A stretch of DNA of 36,587 bases from Pseudomonadota bacterium. GTDB lineage: Bacteria > Desulfobacterota > Desulfobulbia > Desulfobulbales > JAGXFP01. This document shows positions 1 through 6,668 of this stretch, in pieces; the stretch's first letter is position 1, and each line of letters starts with the position of its first letter. The stretch covers positions 1 through 36,587 of the forward strand of contig JAHJAA010000071.1 of the NCBI GenBank assembly GCA_018814305.1, written 5' to 3'. The translations under genes were made by a program, and so were the position numbers. The notes below the pieces were generated by a model that saw only the letters and a program-made list of their open reading frames with translations, was not told where the DNA came from and searched no databases.

Positions 1-21
1 CTTGATATTCTTATGGTGCAT

Positions 22-87
22 GAAAAGCCTCCGTTTTGGTCAGGGTTTCTTTTGGTAGGGACTCCCTTGTCATTATAGAGGCTTTTC
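22..87. repeat. Nested inverted repeat upstream of lepB
   Basis: GAAAAGCCTC (22-31) and GAGGCTTTTC (78-87) are perfect 10-base inverted arms. The 46-base loop holds a second perfect inverted repeat, AGGGA-C-TCCCT (57-67). No T-run follows the right arm, so it is not a clear intrinsic terminator. It may be the end of a transcript from outside the window, a structured leader or an operator. The rest of 88-290 is AT-rich and includes the palindrome TGAATATTCA (110-119). I see no gene in 1-290, although the lepB reading frame stays open through most of it. Confidence 0.45.
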
Positions 88-290
88 TGTCTTATGTAAC
101 CGTTTTCATTGAATATTCATTGAGTCTTTTCAACACCATTCTCTTCAATCACTCCTGCCAATTTTTTTTACTATTACAAAATATATCCCGTGAAATATCC
201 GATTTTATGATTACCTTGATGGGCAAAGGGTCAGGTTCGACCCAAGACCATACTAATCTTCTCTACGAAACAAACACAGGGGCTCCAAAC

Positions 291-959
291 GTGACGGAAA
301 CAATAGACTTAGCGGAACCAACCGAATCCACCTCACCTTCCCAAACAACCACCAAAAAAAAATCTAAACTCCGGGAGTTGGTCGAATCCATCGCCTGGGC
401 CCTGATCCTGGCCCTGTTCATCAGAACCTGCGTGGTCCAGGCCTTTAAAATCCCCTCGGGTTCAATGGAAGACACCTTGTTGGTCGGCGATCATCTCCTG
501 GTCAATAAATTTCTTTACGGCATCAAGCTTCCCTTCACCAACAAACGACTCCTGAAGGTTCGCGACCCACAACGGGGCGATGTGATCGTCTTTGAATTTC
601 CCAAAGCCCCTGCCACGGATTTTATCAAAAGGGTCATCGGCGTCCCGGGCGATGAAATAGCCGTGCGGGATAAACAGGTCTACGTCAACGGCGCGCTCTA
701 CCATAATCCCCATGAGATCCACAAAGAATCAGACAGTCAGTCCGGTAAGCAGAGCCCCCGGGACAACTTCGGCCCGGTCCGGGTCCCCGCCCACTCCTAT
801 TTTGTCATGGGCGACAACCGGGATCGCTCCTACGACAGCCGATTCTGGGGATTCGTCAAGGACAGTGCTGTTGAGGGGAAGGCCTTCATCAAGTACTGGT
901 CATGGAACAGCGACGACTGGCGAGTCCGCTGGAGCCGAATCGGAAAATTGATCGAGTAA
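291..959 (+). CDS. lepB: Signal peptidase I
   Basis: Inner-membrane serine protease that removes signal peptides from exported proteins (222 residues). One membrane segment lies at about residues 33-51. It is followed by the catalytic serine in PSGSM (S58), the general-base lysine in FIKRVIGVPGDE (K113) and the C-terminal box GDNRDRSYDSR. The reading frame stays open upstream to position 36, but that stretch is AT-rich and unlike any LepB. I therefore chose GTG at 291, which has GGGG 8 bases upstream; an ATG at 198 or 219 is possible. The N-terminal 26 residues are a Thr/Ser/Lys-rich cytoplasmic tail. Length is typical of short bacterial LepB proteins with one membrane anchor. The next gene is a tiny membrane protein on the same strand. 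Confidence 0.93.
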   Translation: MTETIDLAEPTESTSPSQTTTKKKSKLRELVESIAWALILALFIRTCVVQAFKIPSGSMEDTLLVGDHLLVNKFLYGIKLPFTNKRLLKVRDPQRGDVIVFEFPKAPATDFIKRVIGVPGDEIAVRDKQVYVNGALYHNPHEIHKESDSQSGKQSPRDNFGPVRVPAHSYFVMGDNRDRSYDSRFWGFVKDSAVEGKAFIKYWSWNSDDWRVRWSRIGKLIE

Positions 960-975
960 CAAAAAAAATACTGAC

Positions 976-992
976 CTCCCTACACACGGGAG
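976..992. terminator. Possible weak hairpin terminator after lepB
   Basis: CTCCC (976-980) pairs with GGGAG (988-992) around a 7-base loop, 17 bases after the lepB stop. An A-run at 961-968 would be a T-run for minus-strand RNA, but no T-run follows on the plus strand. The stem is only 5 bp, so the call is tentative. Confidence 0.3.
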
Positions 993-1079
993 ACAAAAGC
1001 TAAGGTTCCCCATGCAAAATAGTGCCTTTCTCCCACGCCACCTTGATTCCTTACCTCCGCGTTCAATCAAGTAAAAGCT

Positions 1080-1259
1080 ATGACGCTACGCCGAATTTCT
1101 GCCGCCTTTATTCTGCTCATGCTGCTGGTTTTCCCCTTTTTTAACTGGCGTCTCGGCATGGTAATCTGGCTCTGTGCCTGGATCATGTTTCTCGTGGCAA
1201 AAATTTTTGATCGCCGGGAATGGAAAGGTATTCCGCCGGAAGACAGCGATACTGAATAG
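1080..1259 (+). CDS. Small two-segment membrane protein, 59 residues
   Basis: ATG at 1080 opens a 59-codon frame ending in TAG at 1257-1259. The product starts with a basic cap (MTLRRIS) and has two hydrophobic segments, about residues 8-20 and 24-41. These are separated by a short turn containing NWR. It ends with a charged cytoplasmic-type tail (KIFDRREWKGIPPEDSDTE). The hydrophobic/charged layout is what one expects of a real small inner-membrane protein. The ribosome site is weak (AAGTAAAAG), so the exact start is uncertain. I do not recognise a family. It lies 120 bases after lepB on the same strand. The opposite strand is also open here, but its product is Arg/Ser-rich and looks like a shadow. 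Confidence 0.55.
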   Translation: MTLRRISAAFILLMLLVFPFFNWRLGMVIWLCAWIMFLVAKIFDRREWKGIPPEDSDTE

Positions 1260-1367
1260 CCCGATTTTCCCACCCCACCTCTAATTCCCAAATCATTCAG
1301 CAGCTCTATGGGGCTCGGATTCCCCCCTCTCTTTATCCCTAATCATCCTCTCTCTTGCTCCATCAAA

Positions 1368-1383
1368 TGCTAAACATTTAGCA
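1368..1383. promoter_or_regulatory. Perfect palindrome TGCTAAA-CA-TTTAGCA, candidate operator
   Basis: Seven-base arms are separated by two bases. The half-site TGCTAAAC recurs at 1442-1449, 74 bases downstream, which is close to seven helical turns. Two related sites ahead of a long operon fit a repressor or activator site. No regulator gene is present in the cluster. Confidence 0.45.
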
Positions 1384-1508
1384 CAACAAAATTAGCCATA
1401 AGTCCTTTGCAAAAAGCAGATTGCGCTGAAAGTCAACGAATTGCTAAACTAATAATGCATATTTGTACAACTTCATATTGCCAAACACCACACTTTCCCT
1501 TATCTAAA

Positions 1509-1527
1509 AGAGATAATTTAAATCTCT
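1509..1527. repeat. Inverted repeat AGAGAT-N7-ATCTCT in the leader
   Basis: Six-base perfect arms surround an AT-only spacer, about 40 bases before the methyltransferase start. It could form a small RNA hairpin in the leader or bind a protein. There is no stronger evidence for either. Confidence 0.3.
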
Positions 1528-1568
1528 CACCTGCCTCCCCAGAATCAACATCAAATAAAGGCCTTTTC

Positions 1569-2333
1569 ATGCAGACCATCACGACTATCACTGCAACCGA
1601 TGTGGTTGCCCATTTCACGACCAGGACCGCCCGCTATGACGATTCCAGCCGGTGGTGTACCGATCGTCGGATGCTGGACTGGCTCTCCAACCATCTCTCC
1701 CCGCCCCCTGACGCAGTGATGCTCGATGTGGCCTGCGGGACTGGCTTGGTCAGCAAGGAATTCAAGGGAAAGGTCGGCAAATTGATCGGCGTGGACCTGA
1801 CCGAGTCCATGTTCACCCGGGGACGAAGCCATGTGGACGACCTGGTCCACGGCTCGGCTGAGTGCCTCCCTTTTCGGGACAACGGGTTCGACCTGGCCAT
1901 GGAGCGCCAAGGAATCCAGTTCATGGACGCTGCTGCAGCGGTATCCGAAATGGTCCGCACCGTCAAACCCGGGGGACGAGTCTGTTTAATCCAACTCTGC
2001 GCCTACGGAGAAGAAGATCGGGATGAATATTTCAAAATTCTCCGGTTACGCAATCCGGCCCGTCGAAATTTCTTTGTCCGGGAGGATCTAACCACACTCC
2101 TTTCAGACTCTGGCTGTGTGGATGTGGAGCTCTATGACTATATCTCGGAAGAGGATGTGGGCCGTTGGGCCGATAACGGCGCCATCGGCGCGGATAACCA
2201 GGACGGGATCAAGGCGGTTTACCGCTGTGCCACTGAGGGATTCAACCGCTATCATGCCGTGCGTCTGGAAGATGATGGACGGATCATCGATCGGATGCTG
2301 TTCGGCATTGCCGTCGGGACAGTAACCACCTGA
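1569..2333 (+). CDS. Class I SAM-dependent methyltransferase
   Basis: Predicted cytoplasmic methyltransferase of the Rossmann type (254 residues). Motif I is LDVACGTG (residues 52-59), the acidic end of strand 2 is IGVDLTESM (73-81), and motif post-I lies in SAECLPFRDNGFDLA. The sequence KPGGRVCLIQL is the usual strand 4/helix region. Start ATG 1569 has AAAGG seven bases upstream; the open frame reaches further up, but only through AT-rich leader. This is the first gene of the cluster. It is visibly related to the methyltransferase half of the gyrase fusion at 4671-6650: both share the order of motif I, KPGG, and a C-terminal block with FFVREDLTTLL here and MFLEEDFRELL there. Substrate unknown; a small molecule fits the domain style better than DNA or rRNA. 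Confidence 0.85.
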   Translation: MQTITTITATDVVAHFTTRTARYDDSSRWCTDRRMLDWLSNHLSPPPDAVMLDVACGTGLVSKEFKGKVGKLIGVDLTESMFTRGRSHVDDLVHGSAECLPFRDNGFDLAMERQGIQFMDAAAAVSEMVRTVKPGGRVCLIQLCAYGEEDRDEYFKILRLRNPARRNFFVREDLTTLLSDSGCVDVELYDYISEEDVGRWADNGAIGADNQDGIKAVYRCATEGFNRYHAVRLEDDGRIIDRMLFGIAVGTVTT

Positions 2334-2364
2334 AACCTTCCCCGTAATATTAAGGAGAAAAGTA

Positions 2365-2538
2365 ATGATCGACCCCACGTTGTTAAACCTCCTGGCCTGC
2401 CCCCAATGCAATGGTGAGGTCCGCCTGGTTCCCGAACAACAGGGCCTGGTCTGCGACCAGTGCCGGTTGCGCTATGCCATCAGAAACGGCATCCCGGTGA
2501 TGCTGATCGATGAAGCCGAAAAATTCCCCCCCGAGTGA
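2365..2538 (+). CDS. Trm112/YcaR-like small zinc protein
   Basis: A 57-residue protein with two Cys pairs, C12-x2-C15 and C30-x2-C33. The layout LLACPQCNGEVRL...GLVCDQCRLRYAIRNGIPVML is that of the Trm112/UPF0434 family. In eukaryotes and archaea, and in some bacteria, Trm112 proteins bind and activate class I methyltransferases. Many bacterial members have no known role. AAGGAG ends about seven bases before ATG 2365. It starts 31 bases after the methyltransferase stop and ends 4 bases before the radical SAM start. Lying between two methyltransferase genes, it may be an activating partner; that is inference from position and family. Confidence 0.85.
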   Translation: MIDPTLLNLLACPQCNGEVRLVPEQQGLVCDQCRLRYAIRNGIPVMLIDEAEKFPPE

Positions 2539-2542
2539 GACC

Positions 2543-4207
2543 ATGACGACCAAACTTTCCCTGGCCCAGGAACTTTATATCCGAGCCGACCGTAAACAAG
2601 ATCACCAACTCATGGCCATGATGCGTGAGCAGGATCAGGCGCCGACCTCCATCGATCGTACTCTGCCCACCGTCACCCTGCTGGTTGGCCCAACCCCCTT
2701 TACCATGCCTCGGGGCTGGGAGTTCTTTCTCACCGCACCCTCTGAAGGCGTTACCTATATTGCCACAGTCCTCTACAACGCCGGCTACCCAGTGCGAATC
2801 GTCGATGTCCGCTATGCTGTTGATCCCCTGACCGAGGCCTATCAGCAGATCATGGACGGCACCGATGTCCTGGGTATTGCCACCTTTGAAGACAATTTTC
2901 CCTTTGTCCGGGAGTTAATCGACCTGATTAAGACCGCCCGCCCAGAGATGCCGGTCATCTGTGGCGGCTCGCTGGTAACCTCGGTGCCCCAAATCTTTCT
3001 CCAATACACCAGGATGGATATCGGAGTGATCTCCGAGGGTGAACTAACCATCCTTGAGTTAATGGACAGCTACCGCCGGGGCCAGTGGGCCAAGGAACTG
3101 CCCCACATCAACGGCATCTGTTATCGGGCCGCCGACGGTGGTCATTACCGGACCCCGCCCCGGGGGCAGATGGCCGATCTGGACTTTCTGCCTCGAATGC
3201 GCCTCGACCTATGGCCCCAAGCCGCCGATCCCCGCGGCCTCCAACCCCAGATCATCGCCTCCTACAGCCGGGGCTGCAAGATGGACTGCGGCTTCTGCTT
3301 CCGAACTACTCCCCAGGTCACCTACAAGTCACCAGAGAAACTGGCCATCGAGTTGGACTGGCTTAAATCGCAATACCAAACCGAATTCGTCTTTTTCACC
3401 GACCTGACCTTTAATTCTGAAAAAACCCTAACCATGGAGGTGTGCGAGGTCATCGGCGAGCGCAACCTCCGCTGGACCTGCCTGACCAAATGCGCCAATG
3501 TGGACAAAGAACAATTGGACGCCATGCGCGAATCGGGCTGCGATATCGCCCTCTTCGGGGTAGAATCATTGGGCGCCAAGGCCCTGCAGGGGGTGCGCAA
3601 GCCTACTACTGAAAACATCAGTATCAGGGCCATGGATTTAAGCTTTGCAGCCGGTGTCCGCTTCGGTGCCCTGCTGATCGTCGGCCTGCCCGGCGAAGAG
3701 GCGACCTCACTCAACCACATGGCCGAATGGGCCGAGGAACACAACCATGTCACCCGAGTCAAATACCTCTCGGCCATGCCCGGCACCGCGGTGTACAATC
3801 AGGTCATAGCCGACGGCAAGATCAAGAGCGAACTGGATCACATCAACTGGCTCTCCGTCGAACAGGGTCTCCATGAAGATGAGTTCCTCAACCTGACCGA
3901 CCTGGACGAGGCCACCATCCGGGCGGCCCACCAGCGAATGTACAATTCCTACCAGCCCGGGCCGGTTATAGACTTCAATCACTACCCGGAACACTTCGCC
4001 TACTTCCATCCCAATCCAGATAACGCCACCACCCGTTCCACCGACTATGCCGGGCCGGGCTGGCGCGCTCACCACAGTTCCGCCGGGCCTCATCTGACCC
4101 CTGGCAGTGAACGGTTTACCCTTGACCAAACCGGCGCTCCCGGGATGGCCGAACGGGGTACCGCCCTGGTTCAATGCAATGCCGCTCAATCCGGCAAAAA
4201 GGAGTGA
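2543..4207 (+). CDS. B12-binding-type radical SAM enzyme
   Basis: A 554-residue enzyme. The N-terminal part (about residues 40-190) matches a cobalamin-binding Rossmann domain of the type seen in B12 radical SAM proteins, with TYIATVLYNAGYPVRIVDV and VICGGSLVTSVP. The DxHxxG cobalamin ligand is absent, as is common in this class. The radical SAM core follows, with the cluster-binding C245-x3-C249-x2-C252 in YSRGCKMDCGFCFR and later FGVESL and LLIVGLPGEE. The last 80 residues are Pro/His/Gly-rich and belong to no domain I recognise. ATG 2543 is preferred; an in-frame start at 2510 would overlap the previous gene. Such enzymes methylate unactivated carbons, or rearrange or cyclise substrates. 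It is probably the central chemistry step of the cluster. Confidence 0.87.
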   Translation: MTTKLSLAQELYIRADRKQDHQLMAMMREQDQAPTSIDRTLPTVTLLVGPTPFTMPRGWEFFLTAPSEGVTYIATVLYNAGYPVRIVDVRYAVDPLTEAYQQIMDGTDVLGIATFEDNFPFVRELIDLIKTARPEMPVICGGSLVTSVPQIFLQYTRMDIGVISEGELTILELMDSYRRGQWAKELPHINGICYRAADGGHYRTPPRGQMADLDFLPRMRLDLWPQAADPRGLQPQIIASYSRGCKMDCGFCFRTTPQVTYKSPEKLAIELDWLKSQYQTEFVFFTDLTFNSEKTLTMEVCEVIGERNLRWTCLTKCANVDKEQLDAMRESGCDIALFGVESLGAKALQGVRKPTTENISIRAMDLSFAAGVRFGALLIVGLPGEEATSLNHMAEWAEEHNHVTRVKYLSAMPGTAVYNQVIADGKIKSELDHINWLSVEQGLHEDEFLNLTDLDEATIRAAHQRMYNSYQPGPVIDFNHYPEHFAYFHPNPDNATTRSTDYAGPGWRAHHSSAGPHLTPGSERFTLDQTGAPGMAERGTALVQCNAAQSGKKE

Positions 4208-4209
4208 CC

Positions 4210-4674
4210 ATGGATACTACCAGGACTGAGCTAAAAAACACTCCGACCCACGACAATCTGCGCCGGGGCTTTTTAAGAGAGGCAGGGAATGCCCACCGCT
4301 ACCTGTACTTCGCTCGTATTGCCGGAATCGAAGGGCTTCCCGGCCCGGCCAAAATACTCAATGATCTGGCTGAAAGCTGCCTGTGTAATGCCCATGGCCA
4401 CCTTGATCTCCTGAAGAGATTCGGTGATCCCTTTACCGATCTGCCCATGGGTGCCAGCGAACACAATCTGCTGGCCGCCGTCACCTCAACCGCCGAAGAG
4501 GCTGACGAGTTTTACCCGGATCTGGTCAAAAAGGCCCAGGAAGATGGTTGCCCCGATATCGCCGGCTGGTTTGCCACCCTGACTCGAACCAGCCGCAACC
4601 ACTCGGAAAGACTGGACCAGGCCCTGGCCGAAATGCACCAAGGTCTGGCCACGACCAAGGAAAAAACCGCATGA
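4210..4674 (+). CDS. Rubrerythrin-like four-helix protein with degraded metal site
   Basis: A 154-residue, all-helical protein. FLREAGNAHRYLYFARIAGIEG (in part) and FYPDLVKKAQEDGCPDIAGWF follow the rubrerythrin/ferritin-like pattern. The first-helix glutamate (E24) and the late histidine (H131) are present. However, the ExxH pair of helix 2 is replaced by AESCLCNAHGH, one helix-3 glutamate is Thr, and the helix-4 glutamate is Thr (TRTSRNH). There is no C-terminal rubredoxin domain. A standard diiron site is therefore unlikely. It may be a scaffold, a carrier or an altered metal protein. AAGGAG precedes ATG 4210 by five bases. The gene starts two bases after the radical SAM stop, and its TGA overlaps the ATG of the gyrase fusion. 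Confidence 0.7.
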   Translation: MDTTRTELKNTPTHDNLRRGFLREAGNAHRYLYFARIAGIEGLPGPAKILNDLAESCLCNAHGHLDLLKRFGDPFTDLPMGASEHNLLAAVTSTAEEADEFYPDLVKKAQEDGCPDIAGWFATLTRTSRNHSERLDQALAEMHQGLATTKEKTA

Positions 4675-6650
4675 ACGCCCCCCTGACCGTCCCAACCCAA
4701 CCTGATTCGTCCTACACAGCCGCGAGCATTACCGTGTTATCAGGCCTGGAGGCGGTTCGCCGCAACCCCGGGATGTACATCGGCTCAACCGGAATTGACG
4801 GCCTTCACCACCTGGTCTATGAACTGGTGGATAACGCCATTGACGAATCCCGCGCCGGTTTCTGCTCGCAGATCACAGTAACCCTCACTGAGGACGGCTC
4901 CTGTACAGTGGAGGATAACGGCCGCGGGATCCCGGTGGAGCTCCATCCCACCGAAAAGCTCCCGGCCTGCCAGGTGGTTCTGACCAGGCTCCATGCCGGC
5001 GGCAAATTTGCCAAGACCGCCTATCAGTACACGGCCGGATTACACGGAGTGGGCCTTTCCTGCCTCAATGCCTTATCCGCCGAGCTGACCCTTGATATCC
5101 GGCGGGACGGCGGCCATTACCGCCAGCTATATGGGGCTGGGCTGGCGCTAAATGATCTGAAATCACTAGGGACCACCACGGCAACCGGGACCAGAATCAC
5201 CTTCCGGCCTGATCCTGCCATCTTTGCCGCCGACCTCCACTTTTCGTATCAAACCCTGGCCGGACGTCTCCGGGAACTGGCCTTTCTCCATCCCAGGCTC
5301 TTGATCAAGATCGTAGACCTCAGGAACGGCCGGCACGATGATTTTCAGTACAGCAGCGGTCTGTCCGGCTACCTAGAGTATCTTCGCGGCGAGGCCCGAC
5401 CCCTCCATCCCAAGCCGATCAACCTCTCCTGGCACGGCCCAGACTACGAGCTAGAGATCGGCCTCCTTTGGACCACGGGTTACAACAGTCATCTGGTCAG
5501 TTTCGTTAACAGCATCAACACCGGAGCCGGAGGCACCCACGTCGATGGCTTAAAAACAGCCCTGACTCGAACGATCAACACCTGCGCCGAAGAACAGCAA
5601 ATGCTCCATACCGATAACGGCGAACGAATCTCTTCGTTTGATATCCTGGAGGGCCTGGTCGGGGTCGTGTCAGTGCAGATGGCTGCCCCCCAGTTCGAGG
5701 GCCAGACCAAGACCCGAATCACCAATCCCGAACTAACCAAACACGTCGACGAGGTGGTGGGAGGCCAACTCCTAAAAATCCTGCACAGCGACCCCAAACT
5801 GACCCGACAGGTGGTGGGCCGCTCCCTGGCAGCCAACCGGTCCCGGATGGCCGCCAGACGGGCTGGGGAAAGGATTGCCCTGCACCACTTCGGTGATGGG
5901 ATCGACAAGGAGATTTACCAAAAACAGTTCGGGGTCCGGTCCAAGAACTGGCACCAATCGGCAGCCTGGATCGCCAATGATGAGCTTCTGGCCGAACATG
6001 CCCGCCACCTGCAATTGAAAAACAGCCCTCTGCTCCTAGATGTCTGCTGCGGCAGTGGAGTGGTGGGGGCGGCATTCGGGAACCGGGTCGGCAAAAAGAT
6101 CGGCCTTGATATCACTCCGGAGATGCTGGCCATGGCCCGCACCCGCCTGGACCAGGTAATCCAGGGTACCGTCTATCAGATCCCTATCCCAGACGAGAGT
6201 GTCGATCTGGTGGTCAATCGCGAGGTCCTCCACCTCCTGCCCGGCCCGGAAAAACCGGTGAGTGAAATCCACCGGGTCCTCAAACCGGGCGGCCAGTTCA
6301 TCGTCGGCCAGATCCTGCCGTACGGCCCCGCCGATAGCGCCTGGATGTACCGGATCTTCAAAAAAAAGCAGCCATTGATCTACAATATGTTCCTGGAAGA
6401 AGATTTTCGCGAACTCCTCCTGGGGGCGGGTTTTATCGATCTGACCATGACCGAGTATCGGCTATGGGAATCCATTGACGTCTGGATCGATACCCACGAA
6501 ACCACCTCCCTGCACCGCCACGAAATCAGAGAGTTGTTCCACAACGCCCCGCGAGAGGTCCGCGAGATCCATCCCTTCGAGATCCTGCCCTCCGGCGAGA
6601 TCCGAGATTGCTGGCGCTGGTGCGTATTTTCAGTGCGAAAACCAAGCTGA
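4671..6650 (+). CDS. GyrB ATPase-transducer half fused to a SAM methyltransferase
   Basis: A 659-residue chimera. Residues 22-400 follow DNA gyrase B from LEAVRRNPGMYIGST to AANRSRMAARRAGE, covering the GHKL ATPase and transducer domains. By alignment with E. coli GyrB the key residues are kept: E51 (E42), N55 (N46), D82 (D73), K112 (K103), GLHGVG 123-128, R145 (R136), T174 (T165) and QTK 345-347. The TOPRIM domain that should follow is absent. Residues 415-659 are instead a class I methyltransferase (LLLDVCCGSG 454-463, IGLDITPEML, VLKPGGQFIVG) related to the enzyme at 1569-2333. No stop or frame change occurs at the joint. Start ATG 4671 overlaps the previous stop (ATGA). It cannot act as gyrase; ATP-dependent dimerisation of a methyltransferase, or a decoy for a gyrase ligand, are guesses. 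Confidence 0.93.
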   Translation: MNAPLTVPTQPDSSYTAASITVLSGLEAVRRNPGMYIGSTGIDGLHHLVYELVDNAIDESRAGFCSQITVTLTEDGSCTVEDNGRGIPVELHPTEKLPACQVVLTRLHAGGKFAKTAYQYTAGLHGVGLSCLNALSAELTLDIRRDGGHYRQLYGAGLALNDLKSLGTTTATGTRITFRPDPAIFAADLHFSYQTLAGRLRELAFLHPRLLIKIVDLRNGRHDDFQYSSGLSGYLEYLRGEARPLHPKPINLSWHGPDYELEIGLLWTTGYNSHLVSFVNSINTGAGGTHVDGLKTALTRTINTCAEEQQMLHTDNGERISSFDILEGLVGVVSVQMAAPQFEGQTKTRITNPELTKHVDEVVGGQLLKILHSDPKLTRQVVGRSLAANRSRMAARRAGERIALHHFGDGIDKEIYQKQFGVRSKNWHQSAAWIANDELLAEHARHLQLKNSPLLLDVCCGSGVVGAAFGNRVGKKIGLDITPEMLAMARTRLDQVIQGTVYQIPIPDESVDLVVNREVLHLLPGPEKPVSEIHRVLKPGGQFIVGQILPYGPADSAWMYRIFKKKQPLIYNMFLEEDFRELLLGAGFIDLTMTEYRLWESIDVWIDTHETTSLHRHEIRELFHNAPREVREIHPFEILPSGEIRDCWRWCVFSVRKPS

Positions 6651-6668
6651 TCTTTGGAAGGGTTCCGG

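Larger units (their letters stand above)
1260..1568. other. AT-rich intergenic leader of the modification cluster
   Basis: About 310 bases with no credible gene. The second half (about 1360-1565) is clearly richer in A and T than the genes on either side. It holds two inverted repeats, listed separately, and a second copy of the half-site TGCTAAAC at 1442-1449. TTGCTA (1441-1446) and TGTACA (1464-1469) are 17 bases apart and could be a weak promoter. The methyltransferase frame remains open upstream to 1407, but that extension does not look like protein. Confidence 0.5.

Noticed and set aside
36-290. In-frame N-terminal extension of lepB by 85 residues
   Set aside because: The stretch is AT-rich, has no LepB similarity, and a GTG with a ribosome site at 291 gives a normal length.
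1260-1568. A RiPP precursor peptide for the radical SAM enzyme
   Set aside because: No short frame with a ribosome site and leader/core layout was found in the leader or between the cluster genes.
4671-6650. Reading the GyrB fusion as a functional gyrase or a broken gyrB pseudogene
   Set aside because: TOPRIM and the C-terminal half are absent, so it cannot be gyrase. The intact ATP site and clean in-frame joint argue against decay.
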